Positions 35,297-44,822 are shown, counted from the stretch's first letter. The stretch: DNA of 64,000 nt from Paraburkholderia guartelaensis (GCF_004353905.1 NZ_SMOD01000005.1:248001-312000); one strand, 5' to 3'. The notes: generated by a model from the letters alone, not told the origin. Program-made: numbers and translations.

Positions 35297-36256
35297 TCAC
35301 GCGGCGCTCACGCGCGCCTTGCGCGTCGAGACCTGCGCTTCCGGCGCGCGTTTCACGGTCCAGTAGACGATGCGCAACTCGCCCTCGAACGTTTCGACGA
35401 GCGCGGAAAGGCTCTCCACCCAGTCGCCGTCGTTGCAGTACAGGATGCCGTCGATGTCGCGGATCTCGGCCTTGTGGATGTGGCCGCAGACCACGCCGTC
35501 GCAGCCGCGGCGGCGCGCTTCGTCGGTCATCACGCGCTCGAACGAGGAGATGAAGTTCACCGCGTTCTTGACCTGATGCTTGAGGTACTGCGAGAGCGAC
35601 CAGTACTGGAAGCCGAGCTTCGCGCGTACGCGGTTGAACCAGCGGTTGAGCAGCAGGATCAGCGTGTAGGCCGAGTCGCCGAGATAGGCGAGCCACTTGG
35701 CATGCTGGATCACGCCGTCGAAGAGATCGCCGTGCACGACCCACAGGCGCTTGCCGGTGAGCGTCGTGTGAAACGCTTCCTCGCGCACGTGGATGTCGCC
35801 GAAGGCGAGATTGCAGAACTGGCGCGCGCTCTCGTCGTGGTTGCCCGGGATGTAGATGACCTGGGTGCCCTTACGTGCCTTGCGCAATACCTTTTGCACG
35901 ACGTCGTTGTGCGCCTGCGGCCAGTACCAGCCCTTTTTCAACTGCCAGCCGTCGATGATGTCGCCCACGAGGTACAGATACTCCGACTCGTTGTGGCGCA
36001 GAAAATCGAGCAGATACGACGCCTGACAGCCGCCCGTGCCGAGATGGATATCGGAGAGCCAGATCGTGCGGTAGCGGGTGGGGTCGGGATGATCGTCGTC
36101 GTGGGGGCCGGTGGAGGGGGCGTCGTCGATCGACGAGGGTGGCAGGGGCGGGACGGGAAAGGTGGCTCCGCCGGGGGACGGGTGGAACGTGGCGGAGTCG
36201 GTGCCTCGTCCGGTGGTCTGCCGGAACAGGGTGGTCGCAGACGTCTTTTGGGCCAT
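35297..36256 (-). CDS. UDP-2,3-diacylglucosamine diphosphatase-like metallophosphoesterase
   Basis: 319 residues from ATG 36256; in-frame starts at 36286, 36313 (ATG) and 36322 (GTG) give a longer, low-complexity N-terminus and none has a clear ribosome site. The calcineurin-like metal motifs are WLSDIHLG, GDIIDGW, GNHD, and CGHIHKAEI near the C-terminal half. It resembles the LpxH/YbbF superfamily branch commonly encoded next to a GT4 gene, not necessarily the lipid A enzyme itself. Confidence 0.85.
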   Translation of the reverse strand: MAQKTSATTLFRQTTGRGTDSATFHPSPGGATFPVPPLPPSSIDDAPSTGPHDDDHPDPTRYRTIWLSDIHLGTGGCQASYLLDFLRHNESEYLYLVGDIIDGWQLKKGWYWPQAHNDVVQKVLRKARKGTQVIYIPGNHDESARQFCNLAFGDIHVREEAFHTTLTGKRLWVVHGDLFDGVIQHAKWLAYLGDSAYTLILLLNRWFNRVRAKLGFQYWSLSQYLKHQVKNAVNFISSFERVMTDEARRRGCDGVVCGHIHKAEIRDIDGILYCNDGDWVESLSALVETFEGELRIVYWTVKRAPEAQVSTRKARVSAA

Positions 36257-36398
36257 GGCGCGCGCGGCAGGTTGTAATACGCGCATTGCGCCATGCCGCC
36301 GTGACGGCAACATGACAGTCACGAGAAGGTCTCGTTACGCAGTCCCAGGGGTACCGTGCGGCCGCTTTTCCGGCGCGATGGGGTCTGTTGTGCGGCTG

Positions 36399-36947
36399 CT
36401 ACGCCTTCGCGCGCTGTGGCGCGATTGCGACAATGCGCGTGCCCGCAATGCGGTCGTGAAGGAACTGGCGGTCGTGCGAGAAGCGGGCACTCGCGGCCCA
36501 GATCACGAACCAGAGGGCAACGAGCACAAGCGTGTGTGGAATCGAAAGATTGAGCAGCGGATGCAGTACGAGCGGCGGCAGGAACCAGAGCCACGCCGCG
36601 AGGTAGCGCAGCGTCGCGCGCGCGATCGTGGGCGGCTCGCCGTCCGGGCCGACTACACGCAGGCGCCAGGTCTTCATCGGCAGCGTCTGCCCGCCCTTGT
36701 GCCAGAAGCCGACGAAGTACGCGCCAACCACGAAGATGATCCAGACCGCCATCGCGTTGTGATGCGTGTAGCCATTGCGCTGCTGCAGGACGAGGCTGAA
36801 CGCGAGCCCCGCGGCGAAGACGACGCCGAAGAGCAGCACGCTTTCGTAGACGAACGCGGCGAGGCGGCGGCGAATCGAAACGGGCGCGGGTTCAACCGGG
36901 GAGACGGCGGCGGACGGCAGGGCGGCGGCTTGGGCGCTTTCGGACAC
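36399..36947 (-). CDS. RDD family membrane protein
   Basis: 182 residues. Three or four hydrophobic helices, with RRRLAAFVYESVLLFGVVF (the RDD N-terminal motif region, here E in place of the canonical D) and the later KTWRLRVVGPDG. RDD proteins are small inner-membrane proteins of unclear function, some implicated in ion exchange. It is the last gene of the sigma/DUF3619/DUF3106 cluster, 116 nt after DUF3106. Confidence 0.85.
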   Translation of the reverse strand: MSESAQAAALPSAAVSPVEPAPVSIRRRLAAFVYESVLLFGVVFAAGLAFSLVLQQRNGYTHHNAMAVWIIFVVGAYFVGFWHKGGQTLPMKTWRLRVVGPDGEPPTIARATLRYLAAWLWFLPPLVLHPLLNLSIPHTLVLVALWFVIWAASARFSHDRQFLHDRIAGTRIVAIAPQRAKA

Positions 36948-37063
36948 GATGGCGTCGGTTCAGGGACGGGACGTCCGAAGCATAACCTCGAAAACGCGCG
37001 CGGCGAAATGCCGGAACGCCGCGGCGGGGTGAACGGCGTGCGCGCGAGCGCCTGGGTGAGGTT

Positions 37064-37891
37064 TCAGGAGCCCTTGAACGCCGCGGGTGCTTCGGCGGGC
37101 GAGACAGGGATGGGCGTGGCGGGTACGAAGCTGCCGGCGGCGGGAATGCCCGACGCAAACGACGAAGCCACCGCCGGCTCGCTCGGCGCGCCGGGCTCTG
37201 CGGGCGCGAGACCCGAGCCCGTGCTGCTCGCGCCGGCCGCGCCCGATGCCCCGGTCACGCCTGGGGGCGCATGCGGCAGGCCGCGGTGATCGCGCTCGTT
37301 GACGAGGCGCTGGATATCGCGAATCTCGCTCTTGTTGCCGCTGGGCGGGGCGCTCACGACGGTGGGCCGGCGCTTGTGCTCGCTCGCGGCAAGGCGCTCT
37401 TTCTGCTCTTCGGGGAGTTGCTGGTAGGCCTTCCAGGCGCGCTGGCGCGCCTGCGCCGGCAATTCCTTGGAAACCTGGTAGTTTTCGCGCGCGACGCGCC
37501 GCTGCTCCGGCGTCATGCCGACCCATTCCGACATGCGCTCATGCAGGCGCTTCTGTGCTTCGGGCGACATCTTCGGGTAACGCGCGGCGATTTTCAGCCA
37601 TTTTCGCTTGCGCTCGTCGCTGAAGCGGTCCCATTCGACGGCAAACGGCGCGAGCGCGACGTGCTGGGCGTCGGTCAGATGCGTCCACGCGAGCGGATCG
37701 GTCTGGCCGGGCAACGGCGCGAACGCGTTCGTGATGGGATTGTCGACCGAGGGCGCTTTCGCCTGCACGGGCGCGCCAGCGGTGTTTTCGCCGGTGGGCT
37801 CGGGGTGAAAGCGCGGGTAGGTCGCCACATACGACACGACTGCCGCGACCACACATCCAATGACAACGGCCAGGCCGCGCTTGTAACTCAC
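37064..37891 (-). CDS. DUF3106 domain-containing envelope protein
   Basis: 275 residues. A signal-anchor or signal peptide occupies residues 5-25 (RGLAVVIGCVVAAVVSYVAT). The DUF3106 region (about 75-185) contains repeated helical elements such as LAPFAVEWDRFSDERKRKWLKI, YPKMSPEAQKRLHERMSEW and LPEEQKERLA-like stretches. The tail is Pro/Ala/Gly-rich. It is probably periplasmic. The repeats recall periplasmic sensor proteins but no metal motif is seen. It lies 27 nt after the DUF3619 gene. Confidence 0.85.
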   Translation of the reverse strand: MSYKRGLAVVIGCVVAAVVSYVATYPRFHPEPTGENTAGAPVQAKAPSVDNPITNAFAPLPGQTDPLAWTHLTDAQHVALAPFAVEWDRFSDERKRKWLKIAARYPKMSPEAQKRLHERMSEWVGMTPEQRRVARENYQVSKELPAQARQRAWKAYQQLPEEQKERLAASEHKRRPTVVSAPPSGNKSEIRDIQRLVNERDHRGLPHAPPGVTGASGAAGASSTGSGLAPAEPGAPSEPAVASSFASGIPAAGSFVPATPIPVSPAEAPAAFKGS

Positions 37892-37918
37892 CCCGTCAGT
37901 CTCCTGCTCAGAAATTCC

Positions 37919-38347
37919 TTAGTGCGCGCGCGTCAGATACGCGTTGAACCCGTGATCGAGGTAGGCCGTGAGCGGCAGGTCGTCGCTCAGCATGGCCGCG
38001 TCGATATCGGCGAGTTCAGCGGTGCGTTGCTGATCTTCGAAGTACGCGATGGCAAAGAGGCCCGCCACGAGCGCCGCGAGCGGCCAGGCGAGCGCGAAGC
38101 GGGCGAGCGCCGAACGGCGCCGCGCGGGCAGGTGCCTCGGCGCGCCGGACATGCTGCCGACGCCGGCCGCGGCAAGGGCCGGTGCGCGCACGAGCACGAC
38201 CTCGGCCTTTTTGTGGGCGAGTGCGGTCTTGCGCGCGGCGGCGAGTCGGGCGGTGGTACCAGCGGGCAGGTTGGCGGCGCTCTCGTCGAGCGCACGACGC
38301 ATTTCCCGCACGAACTCTAGTTCTTTATTTTCGAGGGCGGAGCTCAT
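37919..38347 (-). CDS. DUF3619 family single-span membrane protein (candidate anti-sigma)
   Basis: 142 residues from ATG 38347, overlapping the sigma factor stop by 4 nt. The N-terminal about 80 residues are hydrophilic and helical (EFVREMRRALDESAANLP, TARLAAARKTALA). One transmembrane helix follows (about 82-102, FALAWPLAALVAGLFAIAYF), then a short periplasmic tail ending YLDHGFNAYLTRAH. That topology and the tight overlap with the sigma gene suggest an anti-sigma role, which is inference. Confidence 0.85.
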   Translation of the reverse strand: MSSALENKELEFVREMRRALDESAANLPAGTTARLAAARKTALAHKKAEVVLVRAPALAAAGVGSMSGAPRHLPARRRSALARFALAWPLAALVAGLFAIAYFEDQQRTAELADIDAAMLSDDLPLTAYLDHGFNAYLTRAH

Positions 38348-38907
38348 AGGGTGATTCCTTTGGCCTTGAGCGCTTGAGCCAGCGTGTGGGTGGCCCGCGA
38401 GCAGTGCGTTTTCACGCTGCCTTCGGAGCAGCCCATTGCGGCGGCGGTCTCGGCGACATCCATATCCTCCCAGTAACGCATCAGAAACGCCTCCCGTTGA
38501 CGTGCCGGTAATTTCTGGATTTCGTCGTCGATCATCTGAAGCACCTGGGCGCGCTCGATCTGCTGTTCGCTGCTCTCGGCGCCAGCCGTGCCCTGTTCCG
38601 CCTCGAAGGTCTCGAGGGGGTCGAACTCCTCGTCTTCGGAATTGCCGAGCGACGAAAACAGGCTCACCCACGTATTGCGTACTTTCTGCCGACGAAAATA
38701 GTCGTGCATCGTATTTTGCAAAATACGCTGAAAGAGCAGGGGGAGTTCTGCGGCCGGGCGGTCTCCGTATTTTTCCGCGAGCTTGATCATCGCGTCCTGC
38801 ACGATGTCGAGCGAGGCGTCGTCGTCCCTTACGGCGTAGACCGTCTGCTTGAACGCGCGTCTTTCGACGCCCGCCAGAAAGTCGGCGAGTTCCTTGTCTG
38901 ATGCCAT
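38344..38907 (-). CDS. ECF RNA polymerase sigma factor
   Basis: 187 residues, the length of an ECF sigma factor. Region 2 is seen in SLDIVQDAMIKLAEKYGD and LFQRILQNTMHDYFRRQKVRN. An acidic linker follows. Region 4 is LPARQREAFLMRYWEDMDVAETAAAMGCSEGSVKTH (recognition helix near SEGSVKTHCSRA). The usual region 1.1/1.2 of housekeeping sigmas is absent. Its cluster partners are DUF3619, DUF3106 and RDD genes. Target promoters are not identified. Confidence 0.88.
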   Translation of the reverse strand: MASDKELADFLAGVERRAFKQTVYAVRDDDASLDIVQDAMIKLAEKYGDRPAAELPLLFQRILQNTMHDYFRRQKVRNTWVSLFSSLGNSEDEEFDPLETFEAEQGTAGAESSEQQIERAQVLQMIDDEIQKLPARQREAFLMRYWEDMDVAETAAAMGCSEGSVKTHCSRATHTLAQALKAKGITL

Positions 38908-39302
38908 CCGTTGCAGGGCGCCGCCGCCAGCGTACGCGTAATCGTTCGAAAAATGTCGTAAAACTCGCGGATCCTAGCAAATTTTCGCGCCGACAGGGTA
39001 GCGGGAAGGCTATGAGAATGCTTCGCATCATGGATGCGCCTACCCTGGTGGCTTGCCTGCCGGCTCCTGGCCGACGCCGCGAGGCGTGCGCGCTGTCGCA
39101 ACGTTCGTGCCCGCTTTCTCATTAATTGCTTGACCGAAAGGCATCGAGCCGCTATCTTCGACGGTTCGCAACATAAGTGACTTGTCTCAATTCGGATGTG
39201 GCCCAAGAAGCTCATCTGTCAACTGGACGCGCCGCTTGAACCCGAGCCACAAGCCCGGCAGAGAGCACCCGATCAATTTTTTGCCGAAAATTCGAAAGGT
39301 CA
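38908..39302. other. Divergent intergenic region, sigma factor and ilvI
   Basis: 395 nt. On the plus strand it holds the ilvI promoter at 39130-39158 and a roughly 140-nt ilvI leader. On the minus strand TAGGAT (38977-38972) is a possible sigma-gene -10. A 36-codon open frame (39196-39306) ends on the ilvI start but lacks a ribosome site and is not Leu/Val/Ile-rich, so no leader peptide is called. Confidence 0.45.
39130..39158 (+). promoter_or_regulatory. Sigma-70 promoter of the ilv genes
   Basis: TTGACC (39130-39135), a 17-nt spacer and TATCTT (39153-39158). The predicted start at about 39165 leaves a 138-nt 5' leader before ilvI. Confidence 0.65.
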
Positions 39303-41081
39303 ATGATGAACATGCCCAGCGCGGAATTCTCCACGTCGGTCCCCCCTTCGCAAGAATCTGACCCTCAAGCTAATACCTCCATCGGCGGAACCGTGCTGAT
39401 GAAGGCGCTCGCGGACGAGCAGGTCGAATTCATCTGGGGCTATCCCGGCGGCTCGGTGCTCTACATTTACGACGAGCTGTACAAGCAGGACAAGATTCAG
39501 CACGTTCTCGTGCGCCACGAACAGGCAGCCGTACACGCGGCCGACGCCTATGCGCGTTCGACCGGTAATGTCGGCGTGTGTCTCGTGACCTCGGGGCCTG
39601 GCGTCACCAATGCGGTGACGGGCATCGCGACGGCCTACATGGACTCGATCCCGATGGTGATCATCAGCGGCCAGGTGCCTACCGCCGCGATTGGTCAAGA
39701 CGCCTTCCAGGAGTGCGACACGGTCGGCATCACGCGTCCCTGCGTGAAGCACAACTTCCTCGTGAAGGACGTGCGCGACCTCGCCGCCACCGTCAAGAAA
39801 GCTTTCTACATTGCGCGCACCGGCCGTCCCGGCCCTGTGCTGATCGACATTCCGAAGGATGTGTCGAAGACGCCGTGCACGTATGAACCGATCAAAAACG
39901 TCACGCTGCGTTCGTACAATCCGGTCACCAAGGGCCACTCGGGGCAGATCCGCAAGGCGGTGTCGCTGCTCCTCTCGGCCAAGCGTCCGTATATCTACAC
40001 CGGCGGCGGCATCATCCTCGCGGATGCGTCGCGCGAACTGAACCAGTTCGCGGACCTGCTCGGCTACCCGGTCACGAACACGCTGATGGGTCTGGGCGGC
40101 TACCGCGCGAGCGACCGCAAGTTCCTCGGCATGCTCGGCATGCACGGCACCTACGAAGCCAACATGGCGATGCAGCACTGCGACGTGCTGATCGCGATCG
40201 GTGCGCGCTTCGACGACCGTGTGATCGGCGATCCGGCGCACTTCGCCTCGCGTCCGCGCAAGATCATTCACATCGACATCGACCCGTCGTCCATCTCGAA
40301 GCGCGTGAAGGTCGATATCCCCATCGTCGGCGACGTGAAGGAAGTGCTCAAGGAACTCATCGAGCAGCTTCAGCACGCCGATCACGGCCCGGATACGGCC
40401 GCGCTCGCCGACTGGTGGAAGGACATCGAAAGCTGGCGCGAGAAGAACTGCCTGAAGTTCGACCGTTCGAGCGAGATCATCAAGCCGCAGTACGTGGTGG
40501 AGAAGGCGTGGGAACTCACGGGCGGCAACGCGTTCGTGTGCTCGGACGTGGGCCAGCACCAGATGTGGGCCGCGCAGTTCTACCGCTTCAACCAGCCGCG
40601 CCGCTGGATCAACTCCGGTGGCCTCGGCACGATGGGCTTTGGCCTGCCGGCGGCGATGGGCGTGAAGATGGCGCACCCGGACGACGACGTGCTGTGCATC
40701 ACGGGCGAAGGCTCGATCCAGATGTGCATTCAGGAGCTGTCGACCTGCAAGCAGTACGACACGCCCGTGAAGATCATTTCGCTCAATAACCGCTACCTCG
40801 GCATGGTCCGCCAGTGGCAGCAGATCGAATACAGCAAGCGCTATTCGCATTCGTATATGGATGCGCTGCCTGACTTCGTGAAGCTCGCCGAAGCGTACGG
40901 CCACGTCGGCATGCGGATCGAAAAGACGGCGGACGTCGAGCCGGCGCTCAAGGAAGCGCTGCGTTTGAAGGACCGCACGGTGTTCCTCGATTTCCAGACC
41001 GACCCTTCCGAAAACGTCTGGCCGATGGTACAGGCCGGCAAGGGCATCACCGAGATGCTGCTCGGCTCGGAAGACCTGTAA
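39303..41081 (+). CDS. ilvI: Acetolactate synthase, large subunit
   Basis: 592 residues. Three ATGs are clustered at 39303, 39306 and 39312; AAAGG at 39295-39299 best fits 39306 (spacing 6-7). ThDP enzyme with the catalytic glutamate in VRHEQAAVHAADAYAR and the ThDP/metal site GEGSIQM...NNRYLGMVRQWQ. It condenses pyruvate to 2-acetolactate, the first common step of valine and leucine synthesis. It forms the holoenzyme with ilvH 115 nt downstream. Confidence 0.96.
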   Translation: MMNMPSAEFSTSVPPSQESDPQANTSIGGTVLMKALADEQVEFIWGYPGGSVLYIYDELYKQDKIQHVLVRHEQAAVHAADAYARSTGNVGVCLVTSGPGVTNAVTGIATAYMDSIPMVIISGQVPTAAIGQDAFQECDTVGITRPCVKHNFLVKDVRDLAATVKKAFYIARTGRPGPVLIDIPKDVSKTPCTYEPIKNVTLRSYNPVTKGHSGQIRKAVSLLLSAKRPYIYTGGGIILADASRELNQFADLLGYPVTNTLMGLGGYRASDRKFLGMLGMHGTYEANMAMQHCDVLIAIGARFDDRVIGDPAHFASRPRKIIHIDIDPSSISKRVKVDIPIVGDVKEVLKELIEQLQHADHGPDTAALADWWKDIESWREKNCLKFDRSSEIIKPQYVVEKAWELTGGNAFVCSDVGQHQMWAAQFYRFNQPRRWINSGGLGTMGFGLPAAMGVKMAHPDDDVLCITGEGSIQMCIQELSTCKQYDTPVKIISLNNRYLGMVRQWQQIEYSKRYSHSYMDALPDFVKLAEAYGHVGMRIEKTADVEPALKEALRLKDRTVFLDFQTDPSENVWPMVQAGKGITEMLLGSEDL

Positions 41082-41196
41082 CGGTATTTGCACGGCGCCG
41101 TTTCGACCTCGCGCGGCGCGCGTCCACACAAGGGGCGCGCGGGTTCGCGGGGAAGGGCGGCAGCCACCCAAAACTGGATAAATCGCGGATCACATC

Positions 41197-41688
41197 ATGA
41201 GACACATTATTTCCGTTCTGCTGGAAAACGAGCCGGGCGCGCTCTCGCGCGTGGTCGGCCTCTTCTCCGCACGCGGCTACAACATTGAAACCTTGACGGT
41301 GGCGCCGACCGAAGACCGTTCGCTGTCGCGCATGACCATCGTTTCCATTGGCTCGGACGACGTGATCGAACAGATCACGAAGCATCTGAACCGCCTGATC
41401 GAGGTGGTGAAAGTGGTCGACCTTACCGAGGGCGCCCACATCGAGCGCGAGCTGATGCTGATCAAGGTAAGGGCGGTCGGCAAGGAACGTGAGGAGATGA
41501 AGCGGATGGCGGATATTTTCCGCGGCCGTATCATCGATGTCACCGAAAAGACCTACACGATCGAACTGACGGGCGCGAGCGACAAGCTCGACGCGTTCAT
41601 CGAAGCGATCGATGCGACCGCGATTCTCGAAACCGTCCGTACGGGCGGCTCGGGCATTGGGCGCGGAGAGCGCATTCTGAAGGTGTGA
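41197..41688 (+). CDS. ilvH: Acetolactate synthase, small (regulatory) subunit
   Basis: 163 residues. The N-terminal ACT domain begins MRHIISVLLENEPGALSRVVGLFSARGYNIETL, the usual valine-feedback fold. The C-terminal domain follows (IFRGRIIDVTEKTYTIEL). It activates the catalytic subunit and confers valine sensitivity. Confidence 0.96.
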   Translation: MRHIISVLLENEPGALSRVVGLFSARGYNIETLTVAPTEDRSLSRMTIVSIGSDDVIEQITKHLNRLIEVVKVVDLTEGAHIERELMLIKVRAVGKEREEMKRMADIFRGRIIDVTEKTYTIELTGASDKLDAFIEAIDATAILETVRTGGSGIGRGERILKV

Positions 41689-41706
41689 CCCGACCACAGT
41701 CGATCT

Positions 41707-41750
41707 TGCACCGGACTTGACCGGATGCGTCCTTAATCGCATCCGGTGCA
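41707..41750 (+). other. Competing hairpins between ilvH and ilvC
   Basis: TGCACCGGA (41707-41715) is complementary to TCCGGTGCA (41742-41750). CCGGATGCG (41721-41729) is complementary to CGCATCCGG (41738-41746). The two pairings share the 3' segment and exclude each other. No U-run follows, so the element is not a plain terminator. It lies within the operon, 54 nt before ilvC. Confidence 0.55.
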
Positions 41751-41764
41751 GCAAAAGCTAATAG

Positions 41765-42820
<1,056 letters not shown>

Positions 42821-42891
42821 TCTGACGGCTCAATCTGATCGCGTGTGCGGTTTTATGCCGGCACTCATCAGTTTGACTTGAGTCAGACCCG

Positions 42892-42930
42892 AAAAAGCCG
42901 CCCAGGTGGGATGAACCCTGGGCGGCTTTT
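42892..42930 (+). terminator. Rho-independent terminator after ilvC
   Basis: AAAAAGCCGCCCAGG pairs with CCTGGGCGGCTTTT around an ATGAA-type loop, a stem of about 14 bp ending in a U-run. It separates ilvC from psd. Confidence 0.92.
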
Positions 42931-42967
42931 GCTATCCTACGGTTTTTAAAATAACAGCGAAGCCACC

Positions 42968-43621
42968 ATGAATTACCCTCATCCGATCATCGCGCGCGAA
43001 GGCTGGCCGTTCATCGCCATTGCGGCCGTCGTGGCGCTCTTGATCCATGCGGTCGCAGGCTTCGGACTCGCGTGGCCCTTCTGGCTGATCCTGATCTTCG
43101 TCGTTCAGTTCTTCCGCGATCCGCCGCGCCCGATTCCGAGCCAGGCCAACGCCGTGCTGTGCCCGGCGGACGGCCGCATCGTCGCCGTGGAAACCGCGCA
43201 CGACCCGTATGCAAACCGTGAAGCGCTCAAGATCAGCGTGTTCATGAACGTTTTCAACGTGCACTCGCAGCGTTCGCCCGTGGACGGTGCCGTCGCCAAG
43301 GTCGAGTACTTCCCGGGCGCGTACCTGAACGCCGCCATCGACAAGGCTTCGACCGAGAACGAGCGCAACGCCGTGGTCCTGACGATGGCCGACGGCACGA
43401 CCGTCACCTCGGTGCAGATCGCGGGCCTTATTGCGCGCCGCATTCTCTGCTACGTGCGTGCCGGTGAGCCGCTGTCGCGCGGCCAGCGCTATGGCTTCAT
43501 CCGCTTCGGCTCGCGCGTCGACGTCTACCTGCCCGTGGGCAGCCGCCCGCGTGTGTCGATTGGCGAGAAGGTATCTGCCTCGTCGACGATCCTCGCCGAA
43601 CTGCCGACCCAATCGGCATAA
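42968..43621 (+). CDS. psd: Phosphatidylserine decarboxylase (short form)
   Basis: 217 residues. Two hydrophobic helices at the N-terminus (about 14-45) anchor it in the inner membrane. The autocleavage region is [11 protein letters not shown], cut before Ser to give the pyruvoyl group. DGRIVAVE and HSQRSPVDG are typical of short bacterial Psd. It makes phosphatidylethanolamine from phosphatidylserine. It is followed after 12 nt by pssA. Confidence 0.94.
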   Translation: MNYPHPIIAREGWPFIAIAAVVALLIHAVAGFGLAWPFWLILIFVVQFFRDPPRPIPSQANAVLCPADGRIVAVETAHDPYANREALKISVFMNVFNVHSQRSPVDGAVAKVEYFPGAYLNAAIDKASTENERNAVVLTMADGTTVTSVQIAGLIARRILCYVRAGEPLSRGQRYGFIRFGSRVDVYLPVGSRPRVSIGEKVSASSTILAELPTQSA

Positions 43622-43633
43622 AGGAGGGCTGCG

Positions 43634-44509
43634 ATGGCCGGATTCAAACAGCGTCGACCCCGTAACCCCGCCGGCGCGCCGCTGCCGCGGCCGTTTCGGC
43701 GCAACAAGGCCGTGCAGGAGCCCATGGGCGTCGCCGCGAACCGGCGCGCGGCGCGCCAGGAGTTCCTGAAGAAGCGCGGCATCTACCTGCTGCCCAACGC
43801 GTTCACCACGGCGGCGCTCTTCTGCGGCTTCTTCGCGGTCGTGCAGGCCATGAACGTGCGCTTCGAGGTGGCGGCCATCGCCATTTTCGTGGCGATGGTG
43901 CTCGACGGCATGGACGGGCGCGTGGCGCGCATGACGCACTCGCAAAGCGCGTTCGGCGAGCAGTTCGACAGCCTCTCGGACATGGTGTCGTTCGGTGTGG
44001 CACCCGCGCTCGTGATGTACGAGTGGGTGCTCAAGGATCTCGGGCGCTGGGGCTGGCTTGCGGCATTCGTCTACTGTTCGGGCGCGGCGCTGCGTCTTGC
44101 GCGCTTCAACACGAACATCGGCGTCGTGGACAAGCGCTTCTTCCAGGGCCTCCCGAGCCCGGCTGCGGCCGCGCTCATCGCCGGCTTCGTCTGGCTCGCC
44201 ACCGACAACCGCGTGCCCGTGAAGCTTTCGTGGCTGCCGTGGGTGGCCTTCGTGCTGACGATCTACGCGGGCGTGACGATGGTGTCCAATGCGCCGTTCT
44301 ACAGCGGCAAGGCGCTCGACGTGCGCCATCGCGTGCCGTTCGCCGCCACGCTGCTCGTGGTGGTGGCGTTCGTGCTGGTGTCGTCCGATCCGCCGTTGAT
44401 GCTGTTCGGCCTCTTCGTGCTCTACGGTCTCTCGGGCTATGTGTTCTGGGCGTACCAGGCCGTGCGCGGACGCTCGAACCCGGCGCGTTCGTCGCCGCGC
44501 GAGCGGTAA
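43634..44509 (+). CDS. pssA: CDP-diacylglycerol--serine O-phosphatidyltransferase
   Basis: 291 residues with several membrane helices. The CDP-alcohol phosphotransferase motif is DGMDGRVARMTHSQSAFGEQ followed by FDSLSD (DG...AR...G...D...D). It makes phosphatidylserine from CDP-diacylglycerol, the step before psd. The N-terminal 50 residues are basic. AGGAGG precedes the start at 43634. Confidence 0.95.
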   Translation: MAGFKQRRPRNPAGAPLPRPFRRNKAVQEPMGVAANRRAARQEFLKKRGIYLLPNAFTTAALFCGFFAVVQAMNVRFEVAAIAIFVAMVLDGMDGRVARMTHSQSAFGEQFDSLSDMVSFGVAPALVMYEWVLKDLGRWGWLAAFVYCSGAALRLARFNTNIGVVDKRFFQGLPSPAAAALIAGFVWLATDNRVPVKLSWLPWVAFVLTIYAGVTMVSNAPFYSGKALDVRHRVPFAATLLVVVAFVLVSSDPPLMLFGLFVLYGLSGYVFWAYQAVRGRSNPARSSPRER

Positions 44510-44533
44510 GGCGCGGGTGGGGGAATACTGAAA

Positions 44534-44569
44534 AGAGGGCTGCGCGCGAGCGCGGCCCTTTTTCTTTTT
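44534..44569 (+). terminator. Rho-independent terminator after pssA
   Basis: AGGGCTGCGC-GCGA-GCGCGGCCCT, with one T/G mismatch-type pair inside the stem, followed by TTTTC TTTTT (about 44560-44569). It lies 24 nt past the pssA stop, immediately upstream of the leuA promoter. Confidence 0.88.
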
Positions 44570-44596
44570 GCGCCCGCCTGGGCTGGTCTCTTCCAA

Positions 44597-44625
44597 TTGC
44601 GCTATCGGCGGATTCCGGCTATAGT
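44597..44625 (+). promoter_or_regulatory. leuA promoter
   Basis: TTGCGC (44597-44602), 17 nt, TATAGT (44620-44625). The expected start (about 44632) lies at the leader ATG at 44633. Confidence 0.65.
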
Positions 44626-44632
44626 CGGCGGC

Positions 44633-44716
44633 ATGGACACCATCCAGTTCCCCCTCTTCTCCCTTCAAGCCGGCGCGCTACTAGGCACGCTAGCGCTAGC
44701 GCGCCTGCCGCGCTGA
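44633..44716 (+). CDS. leuA leader peptide (27 residues, Leu-rich)
   Basis: ATG 44633 to TGA 44714-44716. The peptide is 27 residues with seven leucines, four of them encoded by CTA (44678-44680, 44681-44683, 44690-44692, 44696-44698), a rare codon in this GC-rich genome. Two mutually exclusive hairpins overlap these codons (44684-44705 and 44698-44714), as in attenuators. A third hairpin is at 44753-44771. There is no ribosome site, and the predicted transcript begins at the ATG. A role in leucine-sensing attenuation of leuA is strongly suggested. Confidence 0.78.
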   Translation: MDTIQFPLFSLQAGALLGTLALARLPR

Positions 44717-44822
44717 TCTCGCTCGCCCTCCGTAAGCCTCGTTCATTGTCAGCGTCGCCATCGGTGGCGCGAACACCCAAAATCCGTTTTAGACACTGAA
44801 CAAGTCCCCCTGGAGACCCGAA

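Noticed and set aside
39196..39306. A 36-codon frame ending on the ilvI start, as a possible ilv leader peptide
   Set aside because: It has only three Leu and one Ile, no ribosome site, and no alternative hairpins; overlap with the ilvI ATG appears accidental.
41717..41722. TTGACC before ilvC as a -35 hexamer
   Set aside because: No -10 hexamer is found 16-19 nt downstream; the sequence is part of the hairpin arms.
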